Shown: positions 26,514-40,023, numbered from the stretch's first letter. The stretch is DNA of 43,741 nt from Thermoanaerobacteraceae bacterium (GCA_030016635.1 JASEJQ010000016.1:1-43741); one strand, 5' to 3'. A program made the numbers and translations. The notes: generated from the sequence alone by a model not told the origin.

Positions 26514-27839
26514 ATGAGGATGGTTGACCTCATAAAAAAGAAGAGGGATGGACAGGAACTCAGCAAAGAAGAGATTGAGTATATTATAAAGGGATATACA
26601 GCTGGAGATATACCGGATTACCAGATGTCTGCGCTTACAATGGCTATTTATTTCAGGGGTATGAGTGAGTCTGAAACAACCAACCTTACACTTTCAATGG
26701 CACGATCCGGCGAGATTGCTGATCTTTCCGCTATTAATGGCATTAAGGTGGATAAACACAGTACTGGTGGTGTGGCAGACACTACCACCCTTGTTTTAGT
26801 ACCTCTGGCAGCAGCCTGCGGTGCACCCGTAGCGAAGATGTCCGGCAGAGGACTGGGGCATACAGGCGGCACACTTGATAAACTCGAATCTATACCGGGC
26901 ATGAGGGTATCCCTATCCATGGATGAGTTTGTTAATAATGTAAACAATGTTGGCCTGGCTGTCATTGGTCAAACCGAAGACCTGGCCCCTGCTGACAAAA
27001 AACTGTATGCCCTGAGGGATGTTACAGCCACAGTAGACATTATCCCCTTGATCGCCAGCTCCATAATGAGCAAGAAGTTAGCCGGGGGTTCCGATGCCAT
27101 AGTTCTGGATGTAAAGGTCGGAGATGGTGCATTTATGAAGGATTATGACAGTGCTTTAAAGTTAGCAGAGATTATGGTAAAGATTGGCGAAAGTGCAGGT
27201 AAAAGGACCGTTGCAGTGATTACAGACATGAACCAACCCCTTGGCCTGGCCATAGGAAATTCACTGGAGGTAATAGAAGCCTGTGAGACATTAAAAGGCC
27301 GCGGGTGCAAAGATTTGCTGGATGTATGCATGTTTCTTGGCAGCTATATGCTCATGCTTGCTGGCATTGCCAGAACCAGGGAAGAGGCTGTATCAAAACT
27401 GGAGTCTGCACTTAAGTCTGGCAGTGGTTTTAAAAAGTTTAAGGAAATGGTTAAAGCCCAAGGGGGAAATCCTGAGGCACTGGATGATTATTCTCTTTTG
27501 CCTGAAGCGAAAATTAAATATGAAATTAAAGCCGAAAAGGATCTATATATATCTGCCCTCCATGCAGAGGAATTGGGCCTATGTGCCATGAGACTGGGCG
27601 CAGGCCGCGCAACGAAAGACGATGTTATAGATCTTTCTGCTGGTATTATGCTTAACAAAAAGGTAGGAGATTTTGCTCATAAGGATGAAGTAATAACTAC
27701 TGTATATGCCAATGATGAACAAAGATTAAATGAGGTCTTGCCTGATATCCTGAATTCCATTGAAACATCAGAGGAAATGGTTGAAAGACCCAGATTAATT
27801 TATGCGCTGGTTACCAGGGATGGTATAGAATCATTTTAG
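26514..27839 (+). CDS. pdp: Pyrimidine-nucleoside phosphorylase
   Basis: Phosphorolyses uridine, thymidine and deoxyuridine to base and pentose-1-phosphate, the substrate of the upstream deoB product. The 441-aa length is typical of bacterial Pdp and thymidine phosphorylase. Family motifs are MRMVDLIKKKRDG at the N-terminus, then KHSTGGVADTTTLVLVPLAA (phosphate binding, about residues 81-100), SGRGLGHTGGTLDKLESIPG and SSIMSKKLAGGSD. The archaeal AMP-phosphorylase-type N-terminal extension is absent. Confidence 0.95.
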   Translation: MRMVDLIKKKRDGQELSKEEIEYIIKGYTAGDIPDYQMSALTMAIYFRGMSESETTNLTLSMARSGEIADLSAINGIKVDKHSTGGVADTTTLVLVPLAAACGAPVAKMSGRGLGHTGGTLDKLESIPGMRVSLSMDEFVNNVNNVGLAVIGQTEDLAPADKKLYALRDVTATVDIIPLIASSIMSKKLAGGSDAIVLDVKVGDGAFMKDYDSALKLAEIMVKIGESAGKRTVAVITDMNQPLGLAIGNSLEVIEACETLKGRGCKDLLDVCMFLGSYMLMLAGIARTREEAVSKLESALKSGSGFKKFKEMVKAQGGNPEALDDYSLLPEAKIKYEIKAEKDLYISALHAEELGLCAMRLGAGRATKDDVIDLSAGIMLNKKVGDFAHKDEVITTVYANDEQRLNEVLPDILNSIETSEEMVERPRLIYALVTRDGIESF

Positions 27840-27856
27840 AAGGGAAGTGATGACCT

Positions 27857-28528
27857 ATGGAAATAACGAAGGAAAAGTTATCATCCATGATTGACCATAC
27901 TTTATTAAAGCCAGAGGCTAAAGAAGATGATATAAGAAAACTTTGTGACGAGGCCAGAGAATACAACCTTCATGCAGTCTGCATTAATCCTTCCTATGTA
28001 GACCTGGCAAAACAATGTCTTAATGGTTCAGAGGTTAAAATATGCACTGTTATTGGCTTCCCTCTTGGGGCTACCACTACAAATGTTAAAGTTGAAGAGG
28101 CCAAAGAGGCAATCTTAAATGGCGCGGATGAACTGGATATGGTATTAAACATAGGAAAACTGAAAAGTAAAAACTATGAATATGTATTGTATGACATAAA
28201 AAGGGTAGTGGAAGAATCCAAAAGCATCAAATCCGATGTTGTTATAAAAGTAATACTTGAGACATGTCTTTTGAGTGACGATGAGAAAAAGAAAGCCTGT
28301 GAACTCGCTGTTAAGGCCGGCGCAGATTTTGTCAAAACAAGCACGGGTTTCTCTACAGGTGGAGCAACAGCCGATGATATAAGACTGATGAGGAATGAGG
28401 TTGGCCCCAATAAGGGAGTAAAAGCCTCAGGCGGGATAAGAGATTTGAAAACGGCAATAGAAATGGTTGAGGCTGGAGCAAACAGGATAGGTACCAGCTC
28501 TGGCGCAAAGTTAATAAATGAGTTATAA
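27857..28528 (+). CDS. deoC: Deoxyribose-phosphate aldolase
   Basis: Class I aldolase that splits deoxyribose-5-phosphate into glyceraldehyde-3-phosphate and acetaldehyde, linking nucleoside salvage to glycolysis. At 223 aa it has the compact bacterial size. The Schiff-base Lys160 sits in DFVKTSTGF, with VIGFPLGA and ADELDMVLNIG upstream and KASGGIRD downstream. GAAGGGAAGTGATG-type spacing places a ribosome site just before ATG 27857. It is last in the operon; a terminator follows. Confidence 0.97.
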   Translation: MEITKEKLSSMIDHTLLKPEAKEDDIRKLCDEAREYNLHAVCINPSYVDLAKQCLNGSEVKICTVIGFPLGATTTNVKVEEAKEAILNGADELDMVLNIGKLKSKNYEYVLYDIKRVVEESKSIKSDVVIKVILETCLLSDDEKKKACELAVKAGADFVKTSTGFSTGGATADDIRLMRNEVGPNKGVKASGGIRDLKTAIEMVEAGANRIGTSSGAKLINEL

Positions 28529-28530
28529 TG

Positions 28531-28562
28531 ATGATAGGGTCCAAATTCCCTATCATTTTTTA
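28531..28562 (+). terminator. Intrinsic terminator after deoC
   Basis: A 9-bp stem (28531-28539 with 28548-28556), 8-nt loop and a run of seven T, starting 3 bases after the deoC stop. Confidence 0.85.
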
Positions 28563-28633
28563 AAAAGAGGATTTATTTGATTTGCAGAGAATATATAATA
28601 TTGTAGAATTAAATTTAGAGGGCTGGGATATCT

Positions 28634-29977
28634 ATGGCGATAGATATGAATCTTATATTAAACCAGACACAAAAACTTATAATGACCCCCGAGTTGAAAC
28701 AGGCTCTAAATATCCTGCAGCTTAACATTGCGGAGTTGAGCCAGTATATAGAGGAGCAACTTGAAATAAATCCGGTGCTGGAAGCCTCTGAATATGACGA
28801 AATGGATATAATTGAATGGAATGACTATATAAGTCGGGATGAACAAGAGGATAATAATTATGACGATGAGGATGATGACATATCCTTTGAGAGTTTTGTG
28901 CCTTCCAGACCATCTTTAAGGGACCACCTGATGTTCTAGCTGCACCTGACACCCGTTACCATGAGGACCAGGAAGGTATGTGAGTACATCATTGATAGCC
29001 TGGATGAAAACGGTTACCTCACTGTTAGCTTAAACGATATCGCCCTTAACGTTAATGAGAATATGTATATTGCCGAGAGGGCATTGAGGATAATACAGGA
29101 ATTTGACCCGCCGGGAGTTGGTGCCAGAGACCTTAAGGAATGCCTTCTTTTACAGCTAAAGGCCAGAGATATTTTAAATGATGACATAAGGAATTTAGTT
29201 GAACATCATCTTAAGGATATAGCCGAAAACAAGCTGACACTTATAGCTCGCAAAATGAATATTGATGTATTGAAAGTACAGCATATGATTGACATTTTGA
29301 AAACCCTCAATCCAAGGCCTGGCTGTAATTTTTCCGGGTATAACGACATGCGGTATATTGTACCAGATGCAATAGTAAGAAAGATTAAGGGGAACTTTGA
29401 GATTATTATAAATGATGGTGATATACCGAGACTGCGGATTAATAAGTTTTACACGCAAATATTGCAAAATAACGGTAGAAATTCAGAAGAATTTAAATAT
29501 TTAAATGATAAGCTTCAGTCAGCCTTTTGGCTTATTAAAAACATTGAACAGAGAAAGAATACCCTCTACAATGTGATAAAGGCCATAGTAGAATACCAGT
29601 GCGACTTTTTTGACTCCGGTATAAATGGGTTAAAACCATTAACATTAAAACAGATAGCAAAGACCTGTGGCATCCATGAATCCACTGTGAGCAGAGCTAC
29701 CAACGGGAAATATGTGGATACTCCTAAAGGAGTGTATGAACTTAAATTTTTCTTCAAAAACGGGGTTACAAATGATGGTGGGGAGGTTTCTTCAGAATCA
29801 ATCAAAAATCTTATTTCAGGTATTATTGCCAAAGAAAATCCCCGTGCACCATTAAGCGATCTAATAATAACCAAAATGTTAAAAAATGAAGGAATAGATA
29901 TATCACGAAGGACAGTGGCTAAATACAGGGATGAACTTGGAATTCCGTCTTCAAATAGAAGGAAAAGGTTTGATTAA
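28634..29977 (+). pseudogene. rpoN: RNA polymerase sigma-54 factor, interrupted by one in-frame amber codon
   Basis: Encodes sigma-54, which directs transcription from -24/-12 promoters with enhancer-binding activators. The frame spans 447 aa, the normal length, but codon 102 (28937-28939) is TAG. Before it lies region I (MNLILNQTQKLIMTPELKQALNILQ, shortened here in mind to its Gln-rich start) and an acidic linker. After it the same frame continues with the core-binding domain and the C-terminal RpoN box RRTVAKYRDELGIPSS. A single C-to-T change from CAG would explain it. It could be a real mutation, suppression or a sequencing error. Position before cggR is as in related Clostridia. Confidence 0.85.
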
Positions 29978-29989
29978 AAATTTAAGGTA

Positions 29990-30018
29990 TTGTTATGGCC
30001 CTTATTTTGGTATAAAAT
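29990..30018 (+). promoter_or_regulatory. Candidate sigma-A promoter of the cggR-glycolytic operon
   Basis: TTGTTA (29990-29995) and TAAAAT (30013-30018) are 17 bases apart, 60 bases before the cggR start. An inverted repeat, CCCTTATTT (29999-30007) and AAATAAGGG (30021-30029), followed by TTATTTTTT, overlaps it and may also terminate rpoN transcription. Confidence 0.6.
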
Positions 30019-30046
30019 ATAAATAAGGGTTATTTTTTAGGGGCAT

Positions 30047-30082
30047 AGGGACATTTTGAGGCCATGGGGGACTATAAATGAA
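30047..30082 (+). promoter_or_regulatory. Candidate CggR operator
   Basis: AGGGAC (30047-30052) and GGGGAC (30067-30072) are repeated at a 20-base step. This is the same period as the CGGGAC-N6-TGTC-N4 direct repeats bound by Bacillus CggR, downstream of the promoter as there. The TGTC halves are poorly kept. The second repeat overlaps the cggR ribosome site. Confidence 0.4.
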
Positions 30083-31109
30083 TTATCTTATTGAAATGCA
30101 GAAGAGAATTCTACCAGAGCTGGTAAGTGTTGTTGAAAAGAGATATCATATACTCTATACAATTTACTATAATCAGCCCATTGGCAGGAGGATGCTCAGC
30201 TCTATAACAGGTATGACCGAGAGGGTCATAAGAGATGAAGTTAATATACTTAAGGAACAGGATCTGGTGTCAATTTCTGCTGAGGGCATGAGGGTAACTA
30301 AAGATGGTGAAGCTGTACTGGAATCCTTGAGGGGTTTTATTCATGACCTCAAAGGTTTGCCAGAACTGGAGGAACTTCTGCAGCAAAAACTTGGTGTAAA
30401 AAATATAGTTATTGTACCCGGCGATGTGGATAAAAACCATCTGCTTTTAAATGAAATGGGTAAGAGGGCTGCAGGCATTCTTGCAGATATGCTTCATGAT
30501 GATTTGATAATAGCAGTAGCAGGTGGTTCAGCGGTTGCAGCCATGTCTGATGTTCTTCTAATAGATAGAGAATATAAGAATTTAACTGTGGTGCCTGCCC
30601 GGGGCGGTCTTGGCAGGGAGGTGGAATTCCAGGCCAATACCATTACAGCTACTCTCAGCAAGAAGCTCAATGCCAACTACCGATTTCTTCATATTCCCGA
30701 TGACATAAGTGCTGACACATTAAAGGTGTTGCTAAATGAACAGGGAATAAAGGAGGTTATTGAATTTGTTAAAAAAGCTGATATCCTGATATATGGGATA
30801 GGCCGGGCAGATATTATGGCTTCCAGAAGGCATTTAAATAATGAAATAAAAAGATTTCTTCAGGATTCTGGTGCAGTAGCAGAGACGATGGGGTATTATT
30901 TCAATATAAATGGAGAAATAGTATATACAGCAGGTACTATAAGTCTAAATATTGATGAGATGTTAAAGGTACCCCATAAACTGGCTATATCAGGCGGTAC
31001 TTCAAAGGGTGAGGCTATACTTGCTTCATGCCGGGTAATACCACCAGAAAATCTGGTCATAGATGAAGGAGCCGCACAAAAGATAATTGAGCTAATTAAT
31101 TCACCATAA
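30078..31109 (+). CDS. cggR: Central glycolytic genes regulator CggR
   Basis: SorC/DeoR-type repressor that in Bacillus senses fructose-1,6-bisphosphate and controls the gap operon. The 343-aa protein has an N-terminal winged helix (about residues 20-75, with SSITGMTERVIRDEVNILKEQDLV). A long C-terminal sugar-phosphate-binding domain follows, with VVPARGGLGREVEFQANTI at about 170-190 and LAISGGTSKGEAI near 310. It heads cggR-gap-pgk-tpiA-gpmI-eno, so autoregulation through the nearby operator is likely. Confidence 0.96.
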   Translation: MNYLIEMQKRILPELVSVVEKRYHILYTIYYNQPIGRRMLSSITGMTERVIRDEVNILKEQDLVSISAEGMRVTKDGEAVLESLRGFIHDLKGLPELEELLQQKLGVKNIVIVPGDVDKNHLLLNEMGKRAAGILADMLHDDLIIAVAGGSAVAAMSDVLLIDREYKNLTVVPARGGLGREVEFQANTITATLSKKLNANYRFLHIPDDISADTLKVLLNEQGIKEVIEFVKKADILIYGIGRADIMASRRHLNNEIKRFLQDSGAVAETMGYYFNINGEIVYTAGTISLNIDEMLKVPHKLAISGGTSKGEAILASCRVIPPENLVIDEGAAQKIIELINSP

Positions 31110-31116
31110 ATGGTGA
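31101..31116 (+). promoter_or_regulatory. Hairpin over the cggR stop codon, possible mRNA stability element
   Basis: TCACCA and TGGTGA close a TAAA loop that contains the cggR stop. In Bacillus the cggR-gapA transcript is cut near this point and a 5' stem-loop stabilises the gapA part. The same function here is inference. Confidence 0.4.
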
Positions 31117-31119
31117 TAA

Positions 31120-32166
<1,047 letters not shown>

Positions 32167-32174
32167 TCTTACGG

Positions 32175-32193
32175 GCAGGGATATATTCCCTGC
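32175..32193 (+). terminator. Hairpin between gap and pgk (possible partial terminator)
   Basis: GCAGGGA and TCCCTGC form a perfect 7-bp stem with a TATAT loop, followed by TCTTT. The T-tract is short, so it is more likely an attenuator or stability element that separates gap from pgk expression. Confidence 0.4.
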
Positions 32194-32213
32194 TCTTTGA
32201 AGGAGGGTTTGAA

Positions 32214-33398
32214 ATGGTCAAGAAAACCATTAGAGATATAGATGTAAAGGGCAAGAGGGTTTTTGTCCGTGTCGATTTCAATGTGCCGATTGATAAAAAT
32301 GGGGAAATTACAGATGATACCCGTATAAGAGCAGCTATTCCCACTATTAAGTATCTTATTGATAATGGTGCAAGGGTAATACTGGCGTCTCATCTGGGAA
32401 GGCCAAAGGGCGAAATTAATTTAAAATATAGTTTAAAACCAGTGGCTGAAAGACTTTCCGAGCTTCTAAACCAAAAGGTTGAATTTGCAATGGACTGTAT
32501 TGGTACCGAGACCAAGGACAAAGCCATGGAACTAAATGATGGCGAGGTAATGCTGTTAGAGAATTTACGGTTCCATAAAGAAGAGGAAAAGAATGACCCT
32601 CAATTTGCAAAGGAATTGGCGTCATTGGCTGAGGTGTATGTGAATGATGCATTTGGGACTGCACACAGGGCTCATGCTTCAACAGCAGGGATAGCATCAT
32701 ATTTACCAGCGGTTGCTGGTTTCCTGATGGAGAAGGAAATAACTACGATGGGCCAGGCCCTTGAAAATCCGGAAAGGCCATTTGTAGCCATATTAGGCGG
32801 AGCCAAGGTATCAGATAAGATAGGTGTTATAAAAAACCTCATTACCAAAGTGGATACACTGCTTATAGGTGGGGGTATGGCATATACATTCATAAAGGCA
32901 CAGGGGTTTGAGATAGGCAAATCCTTGCTTGAAGCCGATAAGATAGAGCTGGCGGAGGAATTGATAAAGGAAGCTGATGAAAGAAAAGTAAAGTTCCTTC
33001 TCCCGCTGGATACTGTAATTTCAAGTGAACTGAGTGCCAATGCCGAATACAGGACAGTTGACATTGAGGAAATGCCAGCCGACATGATAGGTGTTGATAT
33101 AGGCCCCAAAACCATAGAGTTATTTGCTAAAGAAATTAAAAATGCAAGGACTGTAGTATGGAACGGCCCAATGGGTGTTTTTGAAATAGAACCCTTCGCT
33201 TATGGGACTAGAAAGATAGCAGAAGCCATGAGTGAATGCAACGGTACCACAATAATAGGCGGGGGCGATTCTGTTGCAGCTATAGAACAAATGGGATTTG
33301 AGGACCGTATGACTCATATATCAACAGGCGGCGGCGCTTCTCTTGAATTTCTGGAAGGGAAAGAACTTCCGGGAATAAGTGTCCTTCAGGATAAATAG
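32214..33398 (+). CDS. pgk: Phosphoglycerate kinase
   Basis: Transfers the acyl phosphate of 1,3-bisphosphoglycerate to ADP. The 394-aa monomeric enzyme shows [13 protein letters not shown] at the N-terminus, then ASHLGRPKG and [30 protein letters not shown] and the nucleotide-binding [11 protein letters not shown] near residue 350 follow. It is the single-domain Pgk form, not the Pgk-Tpi fusion known in some thermophiles. GAAGGAGGG precedes the start. Confidence 0.98.
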   Translation: MVKKTIRDIDVKGKRVFVRVDFNVPIDKNGEITDDTRIRAAIPTIKYLIDNGARVILASHLGRPKGEINLKYSLKPVAERLSELLNQKVEFAMDCIGTETKDKAMELNDGEVMLLENLRFHKEEEKNDPQFAKELASLAEVYVNDAFGTAHRAHASTAGIASYLPAVAGFLMEKEITTMGQALENPERPFVAILGGAKVSDKIGVIKNLITKVDTLLIGGGMAYTFIKAQGFEIGKSLLEADKIELAEELIKEADERKVKFLLPLDTVISSELSANAEYRTVDIEEMPADMIGVDIGPKTIELFAKEIKNARTVVWNGPMGVFEIEPFAYGTRKIAEAMSECNGTTIIGGGDSVAAIEQMGFEDRMTHISTGGGASLEFLEGKELPGISVLQDK

Positions 33399-33409
33399 GT
33401 GGTGAGAAA

Positions 33410-34150
33410 ATGAGAAAACCTCTTATAGCCGGTAACTGGAAAATGAATATGACACCCACAGAGGCTAAGACTTTTATTGCAAATTTCATAAACCAGAATT
33501 TAGATAGCGATATAGAAGTGGCGGTAATACCACCATTTGTAGACTTAGAAATTATTTCCAGGGAAATAAAGGGTACTAAAATAAAACTCGGTGCGCAAAA
33601 TATGTGCTGGGAGGACAACGGAGCATATACTGGCGAGATATCTCCACTCATGTTGAAGGAGATAGGGGTTGAATATGTCATAATAGGCCATTCTGAAAGA
33701 CGTGGTTATTTCAAAGAGGACGACACTATGCTAAACCTCAAGATGAAAGCATGCCAGAAGCATGGTTTAAAACCTATTCTATGCGTTGGAGAGACCCTAG
33801 AAGAAAGAGAAAAAGGAATGACACTGGATAGGATAGGATATGAGCTGACAGAGGATTTAAAAGACATAACATTAAAAGAACTTGTAATAGCGTATGAGCC
33901 GATATGGGCCATAGGGACAGGTAAAAATGCTTCACCTGAGGATGCACAGGCTGTAATAGAGTATATTAGAAAAAAAGCGGATGAACTTCTTGGAATAGGT
34001 GAGGATATCAGGATACTCTATGGTGGAAGTGTAAAATCCGACAACATAAAAGGATTTATGGCCAGGGAAGGTATAGACGGGGCGCTGGTCGGTGGTGCCA
34101 GCTTAAAAGTAGATGAGTTTACCAGGATAGTCAATTTTAAGGAGGTTTGA
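33410..34150 (+). CDS. tpiA: Triosephosphate isomerase
   Basis: Interconverts dihydroxyacetone phosphate and glyceraldehyde-3-phosphate. At 246 aa it is a standard TIM barrel with the N-terminal GNWKMN (Asn and Lys of the active site), His94 in IIGHSERR and catalytic Glu163 in [12 protein letters not shown]. The phosphate-binding YGGSVKSDN and [10 protein letters not shown] are near the end. It sits 11 bases after pgk and one base before gpmI. Confidence 0.98.
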   Translation: MRKPLIAGNWKMNMTPTEAKTFIANFINQNLDSDIEVAVIPPFVDLEIISREIKGTKIKLGAQNMCWEDNGAYTGEISPLMLKEIGVEYVIIGHSERRGYFKEDDTMLNLKMKACQKHGLKPILCVGETLEEREKGMTLDRIGYELTEDLKDITLKELVIAYEPIWAIGTGKNASPEDAQAVIEYIRKKADELLGIGEDIRILYGGSVKSDNIKGFMAREGIDGALVGGASLKVDEFTRIVNFKEV

Positions 34151-34151
34151 A

Positions 34152-36988
<2,837 letters not shown>

Positions 36989-37051
36989 TAAAGGATACTA
37001 TATTTTAAAAATAAGACATACATTTAGGTTCAAATATTTAAATAGTATGTA

Positions 37052-37088
37052 ATAAAATGGGCCATAAATCCTTGATGGCCCATTTTAT
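37052..37088 (+). terminator. Intrinsic terminator after eno
   Basis: A perfect 14-bp stem (37052-37065 with 37075-37088) with a 9-nt loop; TTTTAT closes the 3' arm. It ends the glycolytic operon. Confidence 0.8.
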
Positions 37089-37090
37089 AG

Positions 37091-37119
37091 TTGTAAACTT
37101 AATTTTAATGTGCTAAAAT
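37091..37119 (+). promoter_or_regulatory. Candidate sigma-A promoter of secG
   Basis: TTGTAA (37091-37096) and TAAAAT (37114-37119) are 17 bases apart, just after the eno terminator and about 40 bases before secG. Confidence 0.6.
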
Positions 37120-37164
37120 ATTGGTGTCAAGTTACGAATAAATAACTAGAAAGGTGGGATGACA

Positions 37165-37398
37165 TTGGTTACAGTACTGAAAGTAATACACCTTATAATT
37201 GCTATCGTACTTACTTTGACAGTATTGCTGCAGTCTGCTAAAGAGTCAGGTGTACAGGGGATGGTGGCCGGTGGTGCCGAAAGCCTCTTTGGGAGAAATA
37301 GGGCCCGTACTCTTGATGCTGTTTTTGCCAGGATCACTACGGTAAGCGCCATAGCTTTTATTGTAACTTCGGTTGCTCTTACAATATTAATAAAATAA
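37165..37398 (+). CDS. secG: Preprotein translocase subunit SecG
   Basis: Small membrane component of the SecYEG protein export channel, 77 aa. It has two hydrophobic helices (about residues 2-20 and 52-75) separated by a cytoplasmic loop LLQSAKESGVQGMVAGGAESLFGRNRAR, with the GxxxxGGA-type pattern typical of SecG. TTG 37165 is preferred because AAGGTGG lies 7 bases upstream; ATG 37159 is only one base from it and would add two residues. It has its own promoter between eno and hppA, a common neighbourhood for secG. Confidence 0.93.
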   Translation: MVTVLKVIHLIIAIVLTLTVLLQSAKESGVQGMVAGGAESLFGRNRARTLDAVFARITTVSAIAFIVTSVALTILIK

Positions 37399-37422
37399 TA
37401 TATTAGATAAAGGAGGTTAAAA

Positions 37423-39381
37423 ATGGGCTTTTTATACCTTGCTCCGGTTGCTGGTATTGTGGCCCTGATATTCGCATTTTATCAAGCCTCCCGGGTATTA
37501 AGAGAGGATCCTGGCAATGAAAGGATGCAGGAACTCTCTAATTTTATACATGAAGGTGCGATGGCATTTCTCTTCAGCGAATACAGGGTAATTGCAGTAT
37601 TTATGATTGTAATGATTTTTGTTCTGGGATTTGTTATAAACTGGCTCACTGCTTTATGCTTTATTGTGGGAGGACTTTTTTCTGTTTTATCAGGGTACAT
37701 AGGTATGAGTGTTGCCACCAGGGCAAATGCAAGGACAACCAATGCAGCTAAAAGCAGCATGAATAAGGCGCTTAATATAGCGTTTTCTGGCGGTTCTGTA
37801 ATGGGGATGGCTGTTGTGGGGCTTGGCCTTCTTGGACTCAGTATACTGTATATAATTTTTAATGACCCGAATATAATTACAGGTTACAGCCTGGGCGCCA
37901 GCTCTATTGCTCTTTTTGCTAGGGTTGGTGGTGGCATATATACCAAGGCCGCTGATGTGGGTGCTGACCTTGTAGGAAAGGTAGAGGCTGGCATTCCAGA
38001 GGACGATCCGAGAAATCCAGCTGTTATTGCCGACAATGTAGGAGATAATGTGGGTGATGTGGCAGGTATGGGTGCTGACCTCTTTGAGTCTTATGTGGGG
38101 TCGATAGTATCAGCTATTACTATAGGTGCCCTGGTAATAAAAGATGTAAACTATGTCTTGTTCCCATTCTACATTGCAGGCATAGGCATCCTGGCTTCAA
38201 TCATAGGCAGTATGTTTGTGAGAAGCGGGGAGGGCGGTAATCCGCAGAGGGCCCTGATGATGGGTACTTATGCCAGCAGCATTATAGTAATAATAGCTAC
38301 ATTCTTCCTCAGCAATTCAATGTTTGGGAGCCTGAATGCTCTCTGGGCAGTCATTTCCGGGCTTGTTGTAGGTGTGGCTATTGGCCAGATAACTGAATAC
38401 TATACTTCTGCAGATTATAGTCCAGTAAAGCATATTGCCCAGCAGTCTGAAACAGGGCCTGCTACAACCATAATAAGTGGCCTGGCTGTTGGTATGACGT
38501 CTACTGCATTTCCTCTGATATTGATTGCGGTGGCTACAATACTGGCGTATAAGTTCATGGGAATATACGGGATAGCCCTTTCTGCGGTTGGAATGCTGGC
38601 TACTACAGGTATGACTGTATCAGTTGATTCTTATGGACCAATATCAGACAACGCTGGCGGCATAGCCGAGATGGCAGAACTGCCTGAAAGCGTAAGAAAT
38701 ATAACAGATAAACTGGACTCAGTAGGCAATACGACTGCAGCTATAGGCAAAGGGTATGCCATTGGTTCCGCAGCCCTAACAGCACTTGCATTATTTGTAT
38801 CATATTCACAGGCTGTTGGGCTTAAAACTATAGACCTCTTAAATCCATATGTGATTGCAGGTCTATTCATCGGTGGCATGATGCCGTATCTCTTTGCATC
38901 AATGACTATGGAAGCAGTTGGCAAAGCAGCCTATAAAATGATAGAAGAGGTAAGACGTCAGTTTAAAGAAATACCTGGAATAATGGAGGGTAAGGCAAAA
39001 CCTGAGTACGGGAAGTGTGTTGCGATAAGTACGGACGCAGCAATAAGAGAAATGATCGTACCAGGTCTGATTGCAGTCATAGTACCTATAGTAGTAGGTG
39101 TTGTACTGGGCAAAGAAGCTCTGGGTGGTCTTTTGGCCGGTGCTGTTACAACCGGCGTGCTGATAGCTATACAGATGGCCAACTCCGGTGGTGCCTGGGA
39201 TAATGCCAAGAAATATATTGAGTCTGGTAACCATGGCGGTAAAGGGAGCGAAGCCCATAAGGCTGCTGTGGTCGGTGATACCGTAGGTGACCCGTTTAAA
39301 GATACTGCAGGACCATCCTTAAATATATTGATAAAATTAATGACAATAGTTTCGCTGGTTTTTGCACCACTTTTCTTATAA
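37423..39381 (+). CDS. hppA: Membrane-bound ion-pumping pyrophosphatase, K+-dependent type
   Basis: Couples pyrophosphate hydrolysis to pumping of Na+ or H+ across the cytoplasmic membrane. The 652-aa protein has some 16 hydrophobic helices. The substrate site includes the DVGADLVGK motif at about residues 177-185, and [20 protein letters not shown]. Late motifs are [14 protein letters not shown] and [21 protein letters not shown] with Ala439 at the position that is Lys in K+-independent enzymes places it in the K+-dependent class, which includes the Na+ pumps. The pumped ion cannot be fixed from these motifs alone. AAAGGAGG precedes the ATG. Confidence 0.96.
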   Translation: MGFLYLAPVAGIVALIFAFYQASRVLREDPGNERMQELSNFIHEGAMAFLFSEYRVIAVFMIVMIFVLGFVINWLTALCFIVGGLFSVLSGYIGMSVATRANARTTNAAKSSMNKALNIAFSGGSVMGMAVVGLGLLGLSILYIIFNDPNIITGYSLGASSIALFARVGGGIYTKAADVGADLVGKVEAGIPEDDPRNPAVIADNVGDNVGDVAGMGADLFESYVGSIVSAITIGALVIKDVNYVLFPFYIAGIGILASIIGSMFVRSGEGGNPQRALMMGTYASSIIVIIATFFLSNSMFGSLNALWAVISGLVVGVAIGQITEYYTSADYSPVKHIAQQSETGPATTIISGLAVGMTSTAFPLILIAVATILAYKFMGIYGIALSAVGMLATTGMTVSVDSYGPISDNAGGIAEMAELPESVRNITDKLDSVGNTTAAIGKGYAIGSAALTALALFVSYSQAVGLKTIDLLNPYVIAGLFIGGMMPYLFASMTMEAVGKAAYKMIEEVRRQFKEIPGIMEGKAKPEYGKCVAISTDAAIREMIVPGLIAVIVPIVVGVVLGKEALGGLLAGAVTTGVLIAIQMANSGGAWDNAKKYIESGNHGGKGSEAHKAAVVGDTVGDPFKDTAGPSLNILIKLMTIVSLVFAPLFL

Positions 39382-39403
39382 GCACCGAAAGGTGCTTTTT
39401 TTA
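39380..39403 (+). terminator. Intrinsic terminator after hppA
   Basis: AAGCACC and GGTGCTT (39380-39386 and 39391-39397) with a GAAA tetraloop and a run of T. The stem begins at the hppA stop codon. Confidence 0.9.
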
Positions 39404-39406
39404 AAT

Positions 39407-39435
39407 TTGTAATTTGCACTTTATTTTATTATAAT
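39407..39435 (+). promoter_or_regulatory. Candidate sigma-A promoter for the HD protein-rnr genes
   Basis: TTGTAA (39407-39412), 17-base spacer, TATAAT (39430-39435), starting just after the hppA terminator and 31 bases before the next gene. Confidence 0.7.
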
Positions 39436-39466
39436 ATTTGTAACATACTAATATGGAGGTCTGAAG

Positions 39467-40018
39467 ATGAATAGGAAAGAAGCTTTACAAAAGGTACAGG
39501 AAAATGTATTTTCAAGAAATTTAATTGATCACATGATTGCCACCGAGGCTATAATGAGAGGCCTGGCTAGAAGACTTGGGCAGGACGAGGAAAAATGGGC
39601 CCTTACAGGGTTACTGCATGATATAGATTATGAGCAAACTGCAGATAATCCAGAGGCTCACAGCCTGATAGGAGCTGAAATGCTTGAGAAAATGGGTTTA
39701 GATGACGAATTGACATATGCTGTCAAGGTCCACAACGAAATCCATGGTCTGCCCAGGATAAGCCTGCTGGATAAGGCGCTTTATGCAGCAGATCCGCTTT
39801 CCGGCCTTATCACCGCCGTGGCCATGGTTATGCCATCAAAGAAACTGGAGGACGTAAAGGTTAGTTCGATAAAAAAGAAGTTTAAGGACAAAGCCTTTGC
39901 CAGGGGAGCCAACAGAGAACAGATACAGTCTTGTGAAGAGCTTGGGCTTACCATGGATGAATTTTTTGAAATAGCGTTAGAGGAGATGAAAAAAATAGCC
40001 GGCGAGATCGGCTTATAG
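39467..40018 (+). CDS. HD-domain protein (putative metal-dependent phosphohydrolase)
   Basis: A 183-aa cytoplasmic protein of the HDIG-type HD superfamily. Metal-binding residues are visible as His22 in LIDHMIA and the HD pair in GLLHDIDYE (about residues 50-53). A His follows in EAHSLIGAEML and in KVHNEIHGLP, and an Asp in LYAADPLSGLI near residue 110. Substrate is unknown; relatives act on nucleotides or cyclic dinucleotides. It lies 5 bases before rnr, with which it is probably co-transcribed. GGAGGTCTGAAG precedes the ATG. Confidence 0.85.
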   Translation: MNRKEALQKVQENVFSRNLIDHMIATEAIMRGLARRLGQDEEKWALTGLLHDIDYEQTADNPEAHSLIGAEMLEKMGLDDELTYAVKVHNEIHGLPRISLLDKALYAADPLSGLITAVAMVMPSKKLEDVKVSSIKKKFKDKAFARGANREQIQSCEELGLTMDEFFEIALEEMKKIAGEIGL

Positions 40019-40023
40019 AGTTT

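Noticed and set aside
28937-28939. TAG in rpoN as a pyrrolysine codon
   Set aside because: Pyrrolysine is known only in methylamine methyltransferases and a few other proteins; no pyl gene is in the window, and Gln is expected at this position.
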